Positions 56,212 through 64,000 of a DNA stretch of 64,000 nucleotides are shown piece after piece; position 1 is the first letter of the stretch; each line of letters begins with the position of its first letter. Under the pieces are notes generated by a model. It had not been told where the DNA came from. It worked only from the letters and a program-made list of their open reading frames with translations, and searched no databases. This DNA comes from Flavobacterium ovatum. Lineage in GTDB: Bacteria > Bacteroidota > Bacteroidia > Flavobacteriales > Flavobacteriaceae. Both the position numbers and the translations under genes were made by a program. Location: contig NZ_CP160035.1 in NCBI RefSeq assembly GCF_040703125.1, forward strand, positions 2,445,001 to 2,509,000. Reading direction: 5' to 3'.

Positions 56212-56281
56212 TCCTGCTCTACATTATATCTCTTGTATTTGCTAACGCATACAAGAGGATGCCATTGCGATCAGGGCTATC
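56212..56281 (-). repeat. Hairpin-box intergenic repeat, copy F
   Basis: Read on the minus strand: GATAGCCCT, left box GATCGCAATGGCATCC, stem TCTTGTAT / ATACAAGA (56231-56256), right box GATATAATGTAGAGCAGGAC. The boxes match those of copy A; the stem differs. Adjacent GGAGCAG/CTGCTC sequences could form a second hairpin, as in copy C. Confidence 0.65.
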
Positions 56282-56374
56282 AAGAAATTATTTTTTTCTA
56301 TTTACGAAAATATAAAGAGCATTCATAAAACCCATTGGTGCTGTTTGCAGTATATAAGTTGGAATTACAAATCT

Positions 56375-56397
56375 ACGAAGGGTTCTAAATCCTTCGT
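56375..56397. repeat. ACGAAGG palindrome
   Basis: ACGAAGG (56375-56381) and CCTTCGT (56391-56397) pair around a 9-nt loop. With copy F it occupies the 330-nt gap between the valS terminator and the DUF2064 gene, where no other gene is seen. Confidence 0.5.
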
Positions 56398-56474
56398 GGG
56401 TGTGTAAATCAACCAATTTTTAAAATATAAATGAAATAATGTCAGGGATGTGATTTTTTTGCGTCTATAAAAAT

Positions 56475-57176
56475 ATGAATGGCAAAAATAATTTAAATAC
56501 AACAACAACTGCGATTTTGCTTTTTGCTCAAACTGAGCGAACTGAGGCATTGTCCAAAAAAATTAGTTCTTACTCCAAGAACAATATTTTGTTGTGGAAA
56601 AAATTAAACCAAAAGGCAATTCATACAGTTCAAAAAACAAAATTACCTTATTTTATTTCGGATGAAACGACCCAGATAGGAACAAATTTTGGAACCAAAA
56701 TTACTGCTGCAGTTCAATCAGTATTCGATCAAGGTTTTGAAAAAGTCATTGTGATAGGTAATGACAGTTTGGCAATGTCGTCCACCGTATTATTGCATGC
56801 TACACAAAGACTACAAGAACAAGACATCGTTTTAGGTTCTGATTGGAATGGTGGTGTGTACTTAATGGGAATCTCAAAAAAGGTTTTTAATCCAAAGGAG
56901 TTTGAAGCGATTGCTTGGCAAAGTCATACTGTTTTTAAGGGTTTGAAAGACCATTTTGAAAATCTAAATATTTTTTTACTTCCGAGATTAAAGGATTGTA
57001 ATGATACTCGTTCCTTTCGAGAATCTGCTTCAAGGTTACATTATTTCTCCAAGTTAAGAGCCTTTTTAATGGCATTGATGCAGGAACGTTTTTCTTTTTT
57101 TACCTTGGAAACAGTTACTTATTTTACTGCTTATTTTAAACAATTTTACAATAAAGGGTCGCCTGAACTTGCTTAA
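56475..57176 (+). CDS. DUF2064 / TIGR04282-type glycosyltransferase-like protein
   Basis: A 233-residue protein with a GT-A-like nucleotidyl/glycosyl-transfer core: AILLFAQTERTEALSKKI at the N-terminus, the KVIVIGNDSLAMSSTVLLHA acidic motif (usually GxD-x-P), and VLGSDWNGGVYLMGI (the usual DGGYYLIG). The acidic and Gly-Gly motifs are slightly altered from the consensus. Relatives with this domain occur in arsenosugar-type gene clusters. It lies 48 nt before the TonB receptor on the same strand and is probably co-transcribed. The donor and acceptor are unknown. Confidence 0.7.
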   Translation: MNGKNNLNTTTTAILLFAQTERTEALSKKISSYSKNNILLWKKLNQKAIHTVQKTKLPYFISDETTQIGTNFGTKITAAVQSVFDQGFEKVIVIGNDSLAMSSTVLLHATQRLQEQDIVLGSDWNGGVYLMGISKKVFNPKEFEAIAWQSHTVFKGLKDHFENLNIFLLPRLKDCNDTRSFRESASRLHYFSKLRAFLMALMQERFSFFTLETVTYFTAYFKQFYNKGSPELA

Positions 57177-57224
57177 ACTTTAGACCAAGAACAAAATTTT
57201 AAGGAGTCACTTTTTTTATAATCT

Positions 57225-60200
57225 ATGAAACAACTTTTTATCTGGGCCTTGCTTTGCATTTCGACCTTTGCTATGGCTCAACAAGACCTTACCGTCGCTA
57301 TCATTGATGGAGACGACCAAAAACCAGTATCCAATATTACAATTAAACTAGTAAATACTGCTAGAAATGTATCCATAGTACAAACAACAAACGCGCAAGG
57401 GAAAGCCATTTTTCGTGGGATCCCAGCTTTAGACGGTTATCAAGTTTTGTTTGCGGGAAACATCCTGTTAGCCCCTACAAGTTCTGAAATGTTGAGCATT
57501 CGCTCCAATGAAAGTCCAAACATAAATTTGGTTTTGCAAAAGGCCAATGGTCAACAATTGAATGAAATTGTTATCGCAACAGGTTCGGGTTCCAAAATAA
57601 ATAGGAGGGATGCTGAGGTTTCATTCGAGATGAAAGCAGCCGAAATTCAGGAAATTCCTGTAGAAGGTAGGGATGTTACGAGAGTTTTGTACCGTTTACC
57701 CAATGTTTCACAAGCGACTGGATTTTATCCAGAAGCTGCCAATGTGAGTATCAACGGTGCAAGTTCTGGATATACTTCGTATTTAATTGATGGATTGGAC
57801 AACAACGAACGTTTTTTGGGTGGACAGAAATTTGCTATTCCGTCAGGGTTTGTAAAAGATATTACCGTTTTGACCAATAACTTTTCAGCAGAGTATGGTC
57901 TAACTGGGAGTGGAATTGTGAATATTACTCCTCGTTCGGGTTCCAATGAAACGACAGCTGAAGTATTCTTTATCACAAGACCTGGCCCGAGTATTGACGG
58001 AAAATCGAGTTTTGCTCAACGTGATTTGTCGGGAAACCAAGTTAAGAACGGTTTTGCTCGTTACCAATGGGGTGCGGGTGCTGGTGGTGCCATTGTAAAA
58101 GACAAAACCTTTTATTATGTGAATTTTGAACACACGACAGATATAAAAGATAATTTGCTAAATGTTCCAGTTTTGGGAGTGACAGAAAGCATTAGAGGTA
58201 ACAATCAATTTAATTATTTTTCGACCAAAATAGATCAGATTTGGAACTCAAACTTCAGTTCGTCTTTGCGAGCTAATGTTGGAGTTATTGATATCGAACG
58301 TCAAGGTGGTGGTTTGGACGGAGGTTCTACTTTTGCCTCAGCAGGGAATTCACAACAACGCAACAGTATATTATTGGCATTGAAAAACAGCTATAAATTG
58401 GGTGATATCTCAGGAGAAACCAATGTACAATACAGCCGCTTTAGATGGAACTACGCCAAACCATTTAACCCGAATAGTTCGCAAGTAACTATTTTGGGGG
58501 TAAATGACGAAACTTTAGGCGTAATAGGAAACCCTGGTTATGTGTTTGATGCAATAGAAAACACAATTCAAATTCAGCAAAAAGTAAAATATTATACCGA
58601 AAACCATACGTTCAAAGCAGGTTTGAATTTCATTCGTGGAGAACATGAATTATTTGGTGGCGGAAACCCAGTTGGGAATTACAGAGTCAAATTGACACAA
58701 ACACAAATTGACCAAATTAAGAATAGTGGCGTGGGAGGTGCTTTGAATGTTAATGATATTCCGGCAGATGCACAAGTTTTAAATTATAATGTGGAGTTGA
58801 GACCCACATCCTTTGGAACCCATCAAGATATTTATTCGGCCTATATCGAAGATTTATGGTCGGTGACTGATCGATTGAATTTGACTCTGGGTTTGCGATA
58901 CGATTATGATAATTTATCGAAGGGCGGCAGCGATAAAGGAGATTACAACAACTTTGCACCACGATTTAATTTTAACTATAAACTGAATAATAACAGTAGT
59001 TTGCGTGGGGGGTATGGTATTTCATATGATAAAGTAAGTTACGCGGTCTATAGTGATGCATTGCAACAAAATACGACATCGACCAGTTATAAAATAGAGT
59101 TGCAGGAATTAAAACGTTTGGGGATATTACCCGCTAGTACCAATATTGATGCGATTACTTATAACGGAAATTTGAATGCTACGGTAAATAATGTTTCTTA
59201 TTTGAACGGTCCGTCTGCCGCTGATTTGCAGGGACAAAGAGAAACAGTTTTTTCAAACGAAAGAAGGATTCTAAATCCGAATGGTTATAAAAATGCCTAC
59301 AGCCATGAATTTGCATTGGGGTATCAACTGCAATTATCTGATGATAGATTGTTTTATGTCGATTTAGTACATAATAGAGGAGAGAATTTAACTCGTTTGC
59401 GCAATCTAAATGCTGCAGCAGAATATCCAATTGATCCGAATAATGTGGTGATTCGAACTGTAGCGCAAGCAGATGCAAGCCGACCAATTCCGATTGTGAA
59501 TGGTACTACTACTATCAATGGGCAAACATATACGGGAATAGCGCGAAGTGTAATAATGAGTGAAAACGAAGGCAAGTCACGCTACTACGCCATGAGTTTG
59601 AACTATCAAAAAAAGAGAGGTACAGATGATTATTCGTATCGATTGAATTATACACTTTCATCAAGTAAAAATAACACAGACGGAATTAACTTTAGGGCTT
59701 CGGATGCGAATAACTACGCCAATGAATGGGGACCTTCTGTAAATGATAGAACCCACAACATTAATGGGATTTACAATTATTATCCCTTCAAAGGGACTAC
59801 GGTTACTTTTACAGGATTGTTGCAAAGTGGACAACCGATTAATAGGATTCCGATCGGGTTTGGAACCACCGATTTGAATGGTGATGGTGCTAGTTTTGCC
59901 GATACCTATACTGGGAATAGCGATCGTTTTCCGGGTGAAAGTCGAAACAATGACCGCTTACCTTGGAATACTACATTTGATCTTGGGTTGCAACACCAAT
60001 TTGCAATTGGCGGTGATAACAAAATTGAATTGAGAGCCGATATTTTTAATTTGCTTAACGCAGAAAATTTAAGCGGTTACAGTAATAATGCAACGCAAAG
60101 TAACCAAATTCAAGGAGGATCGAGCGCTAGTGGTTTGTTTACGCAACGTAATGCGTCGCCTCCGAGACAGTTTCAGTTTGGGGTACGTTATTTGTTTTAG
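57225..60200 (+). CDS. TonB-dependent outer-membrane receptor with N-terminal CarboxypepD-like domain
   Basis: The 991-residue protein has a signal peptide (about residues 1-18, ending FAMAQ), an N-terminal beta-sandwich domain of the carboxypeptidase-regulatory type (about 20-105), a plug domain (INGASSGYTSYLIDGLDNNER, then GSGIVNITPRSGSN) and a large 22-strand-type barrel ending GVRYLF. It is the Oar-like or general TonB family and lacks a SusD partner. It would import a solute too large or scarce for porins. The next genes encode a sugar kinase and an exported nucleoside hydrolase, which suggests a nucleoside or modified ribose as substrate. Confidence 0.88.
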   Translation: MKQLFIWALLCISTFAMAQQDLTVAIIDGDDQKPVSNITIKLVNTARNVSIVQTTNAQGKAIFRGIPALDGYQVLFAGNILLAPTSSEMLSIRSNESPNINLVLQKANGQQLNEIVIATGSGSKINRRDAEVSFEMKAAEIQEIPVEGRDVTRVLYRLPNVSQATGFYPEAANVSINGASSGYTSYLIDGLDNNERFLGGQKFAIPSGFVKDITVLTNNFSAEYGLTGSGIVNITPRSGSNETTAEVFFITRPGPSIDGKSSFAQRDLSGNQVKNGFARYQWGAGAGGAIVKDKTFYYVNFEHTTDIKDNLLNVPVLGVTESIRGNNQFNYFSTKIDQIWNSNFSSSLRANVGVIDIERQGGGLDGGSTFASAGNSQQRNSILLALKNSYKLGDISGETNVQYSRFRWNYAKPFNPNSSQVTILGVNDETLGVIGNPGYVFDAIENTIQIQQKVKYYTENHTFKAGLNFIRGEHELFGGGNPVGNYRVKLTQTQIDQIKNSGVGGALNVNDIPADAQVLNYNVELRPTSFGTHQDIYSAYIEDLWSVTDRLNLTLGLRYDYDNLSKGGSDKGDYNNFAPRFNFNYKLNNNSSLRGGYGISYDKVSYAVYSDALQQNTTSTSYKIELQELKRLGILPASTNIDAITYNGNLNATVNNVSYLNGPSAADLQGQRETVFSNERRILNPNGYKNAYSHEFALGYQLQLSDDRLFYVDLVHNRGENLTRLRNLNAAAEYPIDPNNVVIRTVAQADASRPIPIVNGTTTINGQTYTGIARSVIMSENEGKSRYYAMSLNYQKKRGTDDYSYRLNYTLSSSKNNTDGINFRASDANNYANEWGPSVNDRTHNINGIYNYYPFKGTTVTFTGLLQSGQPINRIPIGFGTTDLNGDGASFADTYTGNSDRFPGESRNNDRLPWNTTFDLGLQHQFAIGGDNKIELRADIFNLLNAENLSGYSNNATQSNQIQGGSSASGLFTQRNASPPRQFQFGVRYLF

Positions 60201-60223
60201 GGATTAGAAACGGGAACTAGGGT

Positions 60224-60311
60224 TTGCGTTAGGGATAGGAGCGATATCCTTTTGTGAAGCGGTAGCGGAACAAAAGATATAGCGGATAGCCTGGCCCTTG
60301 TGGTAACGCCC
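60224..60311 (+). repeat. Hairpin-box intergenic repeat, copy D
   Basis: Layout: TTGCGTTAGG, left box GATAGGAGCGATATCC, stem TTTTGT (60250-60255) / ACAAAA (60270-60275) extended by ATATC / GATAT, right box GATATAGCGGATAGCCTG, tail ACGCCC. It lies between the receptor and kinase genes. Confidence 0.7.
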
Positions 60312-60348
60312 AATATAATAGATTTATAATTTTTAAATAGTAAAAAAT

Positions 60349-61347
60349 ATGTTTGTATTGGATGCAAATAATCCGGAGGCATTGGCCGAATGTTTGAAGG
60401 AATTGAATTGGTTGGCAGCTGATGAAAATATTGTTACTTTAACTATACCTGGAGCGGGTAATATGAATTGTGTATTGCGGGTAGATACTGGCAAACGCAG
60501 GTTCATCATCAAGCAGTCGCGTGCGTATGTGGAGAAATATCCGCAGGTAGCAGCACCAGAAGAACGTGTTGTTACGGAAGCTGCTTTTTATGACAAAGTA
60601 AGGGAAATTCCATTTTTACAAGGGTATATGCCTCGTAAAATAGGCGTAGATGTTTCGAATAAATTGCTTGCGATTGAAGATTTGGGACCAGCAAATGATT
60701 GTACTGTACTCTATAATGAAGGTGAACAACTGTCTGAAGAAACCTTTACAAAGTTACTGGAGTATTTGAGTGGACTGCATCAGCAATTTATGAAAAATAA
60801 GGTTGATGATGAATTGGAGAATGAGGAGATGCGCAAATTGAATCACGAACATATTTTTAAATATCCGTTTATGGTCGAGAATGGATTTGATTTGGATACC
60901 ATTCAAGAGGGATTACAAAGTTTGGCATTGCCATTTAAAAATAATTCTTTGTTGCGACAAAAAGTAGAAGTTTTGGGTGGATTGTACTTATCGAAAGGGA
61001 AGTATTTATTGCACGGTGATTTTTACCCAGGGAGTTGGTTGCAAACAGAGAAAGGCATAAAAGTTATTGACCCAGAGTTTTGTTTTTATGGTTCAAGAGA
61101 ATTTGATTTGGCGGTATTTATAGCGCACTTGTATTTGTCTGGACAAAAGGAAGATTTGATTGCATTGGTAGCCGATAAATACGAAGGTTTTGAGCAATTG
61201 AACCGCTCGATTTTGAATGGTTTTGTAGGAACAGAAATTATGAGACGCTTGATTGGCTTGGCACAATTGCCATTGGAAATGAATTTGGAACGAAAGAAAA
61301 CGTTATTGGATTTTGCTAGTAAATTAATTTTGAATGAAAAAATATGA
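60349..61347 (+). CDS. APH/choline kinase-fold sugar kinase, methylthioribose-kinase-like
   Basis: A 332-residue kinase of the aminoglycoside-phosphotransferase fold. Seen are the N-terminal nucleotide-binding IPGAGNMNCVLRVDT and the Lys in RFIIKQSRAYVEKYPQV, the catalytic loop LLHGDFYPGSWLQT, and the metal site VIDPEFCFYGSREFDLAVFIAHL. The last two blocks and the KQSRAYV phrase are close to those of 5-methylthioribose kinase. It would phosphorylate a ribose derivative in the cytoplasm. Its stop overlaps the start of the nucleoside hydrolase by 4 nt (ATGA), so the pair is coupled. Confidence 0.75.
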   Translation: MFVLDANNPEALAECLKELNWLAADENIVTLTIPGAGNMNCVLRVDTGKRRFIIKQSRAYVEKYPQVAAPEERVVTEAAFYDKVREIPFLQGYMPRKIGVDVSNKLLAIEDLGPANDCTVLYNEGEQLSEETFTKLLEYLSGLHQQFMKNKVDDELENEEMRKLNHEHIFKYPFMVENGFDLDTIQEGLQSLALPFKNNSLLRQKVEVLGGLYLSKGKYLLHGDFYPGSWLQTEKGIKVIDPEFCFYGSREFDLAVFIAHLYLSGQKEDLIALVADKYEGFEQLNRSILNGFVGTEIMRRLIGLAQLPLEMNLERKKTLLDFASKLILNEKI

Positions 61348-62309
61348 AATATATAATTTATGTTGGACTGTTGCTCTGCACAGGATTTGTAAAGGCGCAA
61401 ACCAAAGTTTGGTTTGATACCGATTTAATGATTGGAATGCCAGACAAATCGGGACCTAGAGAAGTTGATGATGCTTTTACACTTATTATGGCTTTGAAAC
61501 AACCACAAATAGAGATTGTAGGAATCAGTTCCATTACTTATGTGGATTATAGTTATAATGTGCTTGTTAAACTATTGGAATGGCACAACAAGGGAGCTGC
61601 AATTCCGGTGTACAAAGGTTCACCAAATGCAGATGATTTGGGGGTTGAAAATGACGGAACAAGAGCGCTATATGAAGCTTTGAAAAAAGAGAAATTAATC
61701 ATATTGGCTTTGGGACCGCTGACCAATGTGGCTACATTGATAAAAAATCATCCTGATATTATTCCACAAATTGAGAAAATAAGTATTTGCGCAGCACGAA
61801 CGCCAGATTTACCATTTAACCCCGGTCATGGAAAGCTAAATGTTTTTGATTACAATTATGAGTTGGATTACGAATCTATGAATGTAGTTTTGCAATCCTC
61901 GATTCCGTTGGTGTTTGCAGGTTACGAGCCGAGTTCGTACACCTTTATTGGTAATATTGACTTGGCAAGTTTGGACCTAAGTCTAGAAGCAGACAAATGG
62001 CTGTTTGACATTGTACAACCATGGATGGAAAAAAACGAACGCTTTTTTGGAATACGAGGTTTTATCCCGTTTGATTGTTCGACTTTAGGTGTGATTACAC
62101 ATCCGGAATTTTTTACGTACTATAAAGACATTCCCATTAAAGTAACGTACAAAAAGAATGATGCTTTGAAAGTACAGCCGAAAGTACCGTACAAAAATTT
62201 CTTGGAGGTTTCGTATGATTTTAAAACCAAAAAGAAAGTTGATTATGCCAGACGTGCTTTACTAGGTTTTGAAGAGAAAATTTTAGAAACATTGTCGGTT
62301 AATAAATAG
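61344..62309 (+). CDS. Exported inosine-uridine-type nucleoside hydrolase
   Basis: A 321-residue protein with a signal peptide (about residues 1-18, ending FVKAQ), so it acts in the periplasm. The calcium-binding start reads VWFDTDLMIGMPDKSG then REVDDAFTLIMAL. The usual DTDxGxDDA motif is split by about 12 extra residues, but all acidic ligands are kept. The LALGPLTNVATLI block is the family hallmark. It would cleave nucleosides to base and ribose after uptake by the neighbouring receptor. It is coupled to the kinase gene. Confidence 0.85.
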   Translation: MKYIIYVGLLLCTGFVKAQTKVWFDTDLMIGMPDKSGPREVDDAFTLIMALKQPQIEIVGISSITYVDYSYNVLVKLLEWHNKGAAIPVYKGSPNADDLGVENDGTRALYEALKKEKLIILALGPLTNVATLIKNHPDIIPQIEKISICAARTPDLPFNPGHGKLNVFDYNYELDYESMNVVLQSSIPLVFAGYEPSSYTFIGNIDLASLDLSLEADKWLFDIVQPWMEKNERFFGIRGFIPFDCSTLGVITHPEFFTYYKDIPIKVTYKKNDALKVQPKVPYKNFLEVSYDFKTKKKVDYARRALLGFEEKILETLSVNK

Positions 62310-62325
62310 AAACGTTTCTTACATC

Positions 62326-62367
62326 AAAAATCCCATTTGCTCAATTGTTCAAGTGGGATTTTTTTTA
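62326..62367. terminator. Bidirectional terminator
   Basis: AAAAATCCCA pairs with TGGGATTTTT, with inner TTG/CAA. It separates the convergent nucleoside hydrolase and siderophore receptor genes. Confidence 0.85.
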
Positions 62368-62388
62368 GATGTAATTGTCTTTTGTGAA

Positions 62389-64000
62389 TTAGAATATATA
62401 CTTCAATGATGTTAAAACTTGGCGTGGAGCAATTGGATTGGCACTATAATTTTCATGCACCGTATAATTGAGTTCGTTGGTAATGTTTGATAATTTGCAC
62501 AAGAGAGACAATTTTTTCCAAGAGTATCCCAGAGAAAGGTCAATTGTAGCATATCCATCAACAGGAACCTCTCTGTCTTGAATGATTAGAGTACCAGGAT
62601 TTATGGTGTCATCGATGTAGCGGTTGTTCCAACCTGCAATTCGGTTACCAATGTAATTTCCAATAGCTCCAACTGCTAATCCTTTAAGTTTACCTGTTTG
62701 TAGGGTGTAGAAAAAACTAAGGTTTGCTGTATTTGCTGGAGTTCTAGCCACGCGATCCCCTTCAATAGAGTTCCCAACTGCTACGGTAGTATTTACAAAT
62801 CGCATATCATTATGGCTGTATCCTGCATTGATGTTAAACCCTTCCGTTGGGCGCGCAGTAAGGTCAATTTCGATACCTTTACTTCTGGTTGCTCCACTCA
62901 ATACTTTTAGACTGGTGTCGGTATTGGCAGAACCATCTGCTTTGTATTGTGCTGTTTGAACTAGGTTGCTGTTCGAAATTTGGTACACAGTCACATTAGT
63001 ACACAAAATTCCTCGCCAGAAATCGGTTTTAATTCCTGCTTCGTATTGGTCAATAATCGAAGCTTGTACTGGTTTTAAATCTACTGTTGTACCAGACGTA
63101 TTTGGAGTAAAGGAGTTAGAATAGCTAGAGAAAATAGTAATGTCCTTTGTTGGTTGGTAGACCAAACCTACTTTTGGAGAAAAGGCATTATCCAAAGTTT
63201 TTGCCGCAATAGTTGGGACGTTATTTTCTGGAGCTACAGTTTGAAATTTGTTGACCAAGGTTTCTTTGTAAGTCGAAGCTTCGGACTCAATCCAAGACCA
63301 ACGAATACCGGCAAGAACTTTGAATTTATCGGTTAACGAAATCAAATCTTGAAAATAGGCTCCAAAACGTTGGGAGTCTGTATTTACAATTTGTGTTGCT
63401 CTAGAATCAAAAGGAGCAACTGTACTTTGTGTACTTAGGTCGTAGTTGAAGAGATTAATAGCGGTGTCCTCTGTCGTTTTTGTGTTTCCTGCAGCGTCAA
63501 AAAAAGTATAGGTATGGGCTATTGCCAAAGAATTTTCATAATCGAGACCTGTGAAAATTTGGTGCTTGATGGTTCCTGTATTAAAAATTCCTTGTATGCT
63601 AAATTGATCGCCAAATATTCTCTCCTTGTTATTGCTTTGTGTTAAACCTCTTTTCCAGTCACCACGGGTTGTGTAAGCATCTAAATCAGATAATTGTGCG
63701 GTAGATTTAGAACGTCTGTCATAATTTTGGTAAGAAGTATTAAAGCTAAGCTTCCAGTTTTTATTAAAATCGTGATTTAATAATGCCGAAGCACTAGATG
63801 ATTTTGTGTTTCCTGTTGACCATAACGCACCATAATAATTGTTACGTGGTAAATCTAGAATTTCTTTTCCAATGATTCCGGTACCAAAATCAGGAGTCCA
63901 GTCGGCGCTCAGATAATCTCCTTGAACTGTAATTTGTGTTTTATCGCTAATGTCGAATAAAAAAGATGGGTTGTAATAGATACGTTCATTTTTCACCACA
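62389..64000 (-). CDS. TonB-dependent siderophore receptor, C-terminal part (5' end outside window)
   Basis: The frame is open to the right edge; 536 codons of the barrel are seen, and the signal peptide and plug lie outside. The strands include NNYYGALWSTGNTKSSSASALLN, GVDYEN-like and YSNSFTPNTSG, then the end VDGYATIDLSLGYSWKKLSLLCKLSNITNELNYTVHEN and the terminal LKYIF. The arrangement DQYEAGIKTDFWRG, RSKGIEIDLTARPTEG is typical of FhuA/FoxA-type siderophore receptors. It would import an iron-siderophore complex. Its substrate is unknown. Confidence 0.88.
   Translation of the reverse strand, partial: VVKNERIYYNPSFLFDISDKTQITVQGDYLSADWTPDFGTGIIGKEILDLPRNNYYGALWSTGNTKSSSASALLNHDFNKNWKLSFNTSYQNYDRRSKSTAQLSDLDAYTTRGDWKRGLTQSNNKERIFGDQFSIQGIFNTGTIKHQIFTGLDYENSLAIAHTYTFFDAAGNTKTTEDTAINLFNYDLSTQSTVAPFDSRATQIVNTDSQRFGAYFQDLISLTDKFKVLAGIRWSWIESEASTYKETLVNKFQTVAPENNVPTIAAKTLDNAFSPKVGLVYQPTKDITIFSSYSNSFTPNTSGTTVDLKPVQASIIDQYEAGIKTDFWRGILCTNVTVYQISNSNLVQTAQYKADGSANTDTSLKVLSGATRSKGIEIDLTARPTEGFNINAGYSHNDMRFVNTTVAVGNSIEGDRVARTPANTANLSFFYTLQTGKLKGLAVGAIGNYIGNRIAGWNNRYIDDTINPGTLIIQDREVPVDGYATIDLSLGYSWKKLSLLCKLSNITNELNYTVHENYSANPIAPRQVLTSLKYIF

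Overview
The window looks like a chromosomal segment of a flavobacterium (Bacteroidota, most likely Flavobacterium). The reasons are low G+C, fused SecD-SecF, two large surface proteins of the kind exported by the type IX secretion system (one with a gliding-type C-terminal sorting domain), several TonB-dependent receptors, promoters of the TTG-N19/20-TAnnTTTG type, and weak Shine-Dalgarno sites. I see no rRNA, tRNA or CRISPR array.

Layout. 1-2140 is the 5' part of a large lectin-domain surface protein on the minus strand. 2.5-7 kb holds an orphan gene, a DUF389 membrane protein overlapping nhaA, and an MFS transporter. yaaA follows at 7.1 kb. 8.2-13.1 kb is a tripartite drug-efflux operon (TetR regulator, TolC-like, EmrA-like and EmrB-like proteins) with an operator-promoter in front. 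13.3-18.4 kb is a surface-polysaccharide cluster: glycosyltransferases, an FdtA-type sugar isomerase and a methyltransferase. ftsE, a TPR protein/outer-membrane barrel pair and a GreA-like protein follow. 25.2-30.2 kb is the most striking locus, a translationally coupled gatC-like / gatA / gatB::aspS operon in which GatB and aspartyl-tRNA synthetase are one 1110-residue polypeptide. 30.4-34.1 kb is a small AT-rich accessory region with unknown genes, a truncated HigA antitoxin, two tandem antitoxins, a ParE-type toxin killed by a stop codon, and REP-like hairpins.

34.3-41.6 kb returns to core genes: a TrmH-type methylase, gyrB, mdh and secDF. An IS1182-like element (41678-43432) has inserted into the loop of the secDF terminator. 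A type-B sorted surface protein follows, then lgt, yidD, cysS, folE and an aminotransferase on the minus strand. Next come a PDZ aspartyl protease, a DUF1573 protein and valS. 56.5-62.3 kb is a plus-strand group (DUF2064 glycosyltransferase-like protein, TonB-dependent receptor, sugar kinase, exported nucleoside hydrolase) that looks like a nucleoside or thio/arseno-sugar uptake and processing unit. The window ends inside a TonB-dependent siderophore receptor.

An intergenic repeat runs through the window in six copies. It has two conserved boxes around a hairpin whose stem differs between most copies yet stays paired. It is the best candidate here for an undescribed nucleic-acid element; the GatB-AspRS fusion is the best candidate for an unusual protein system.
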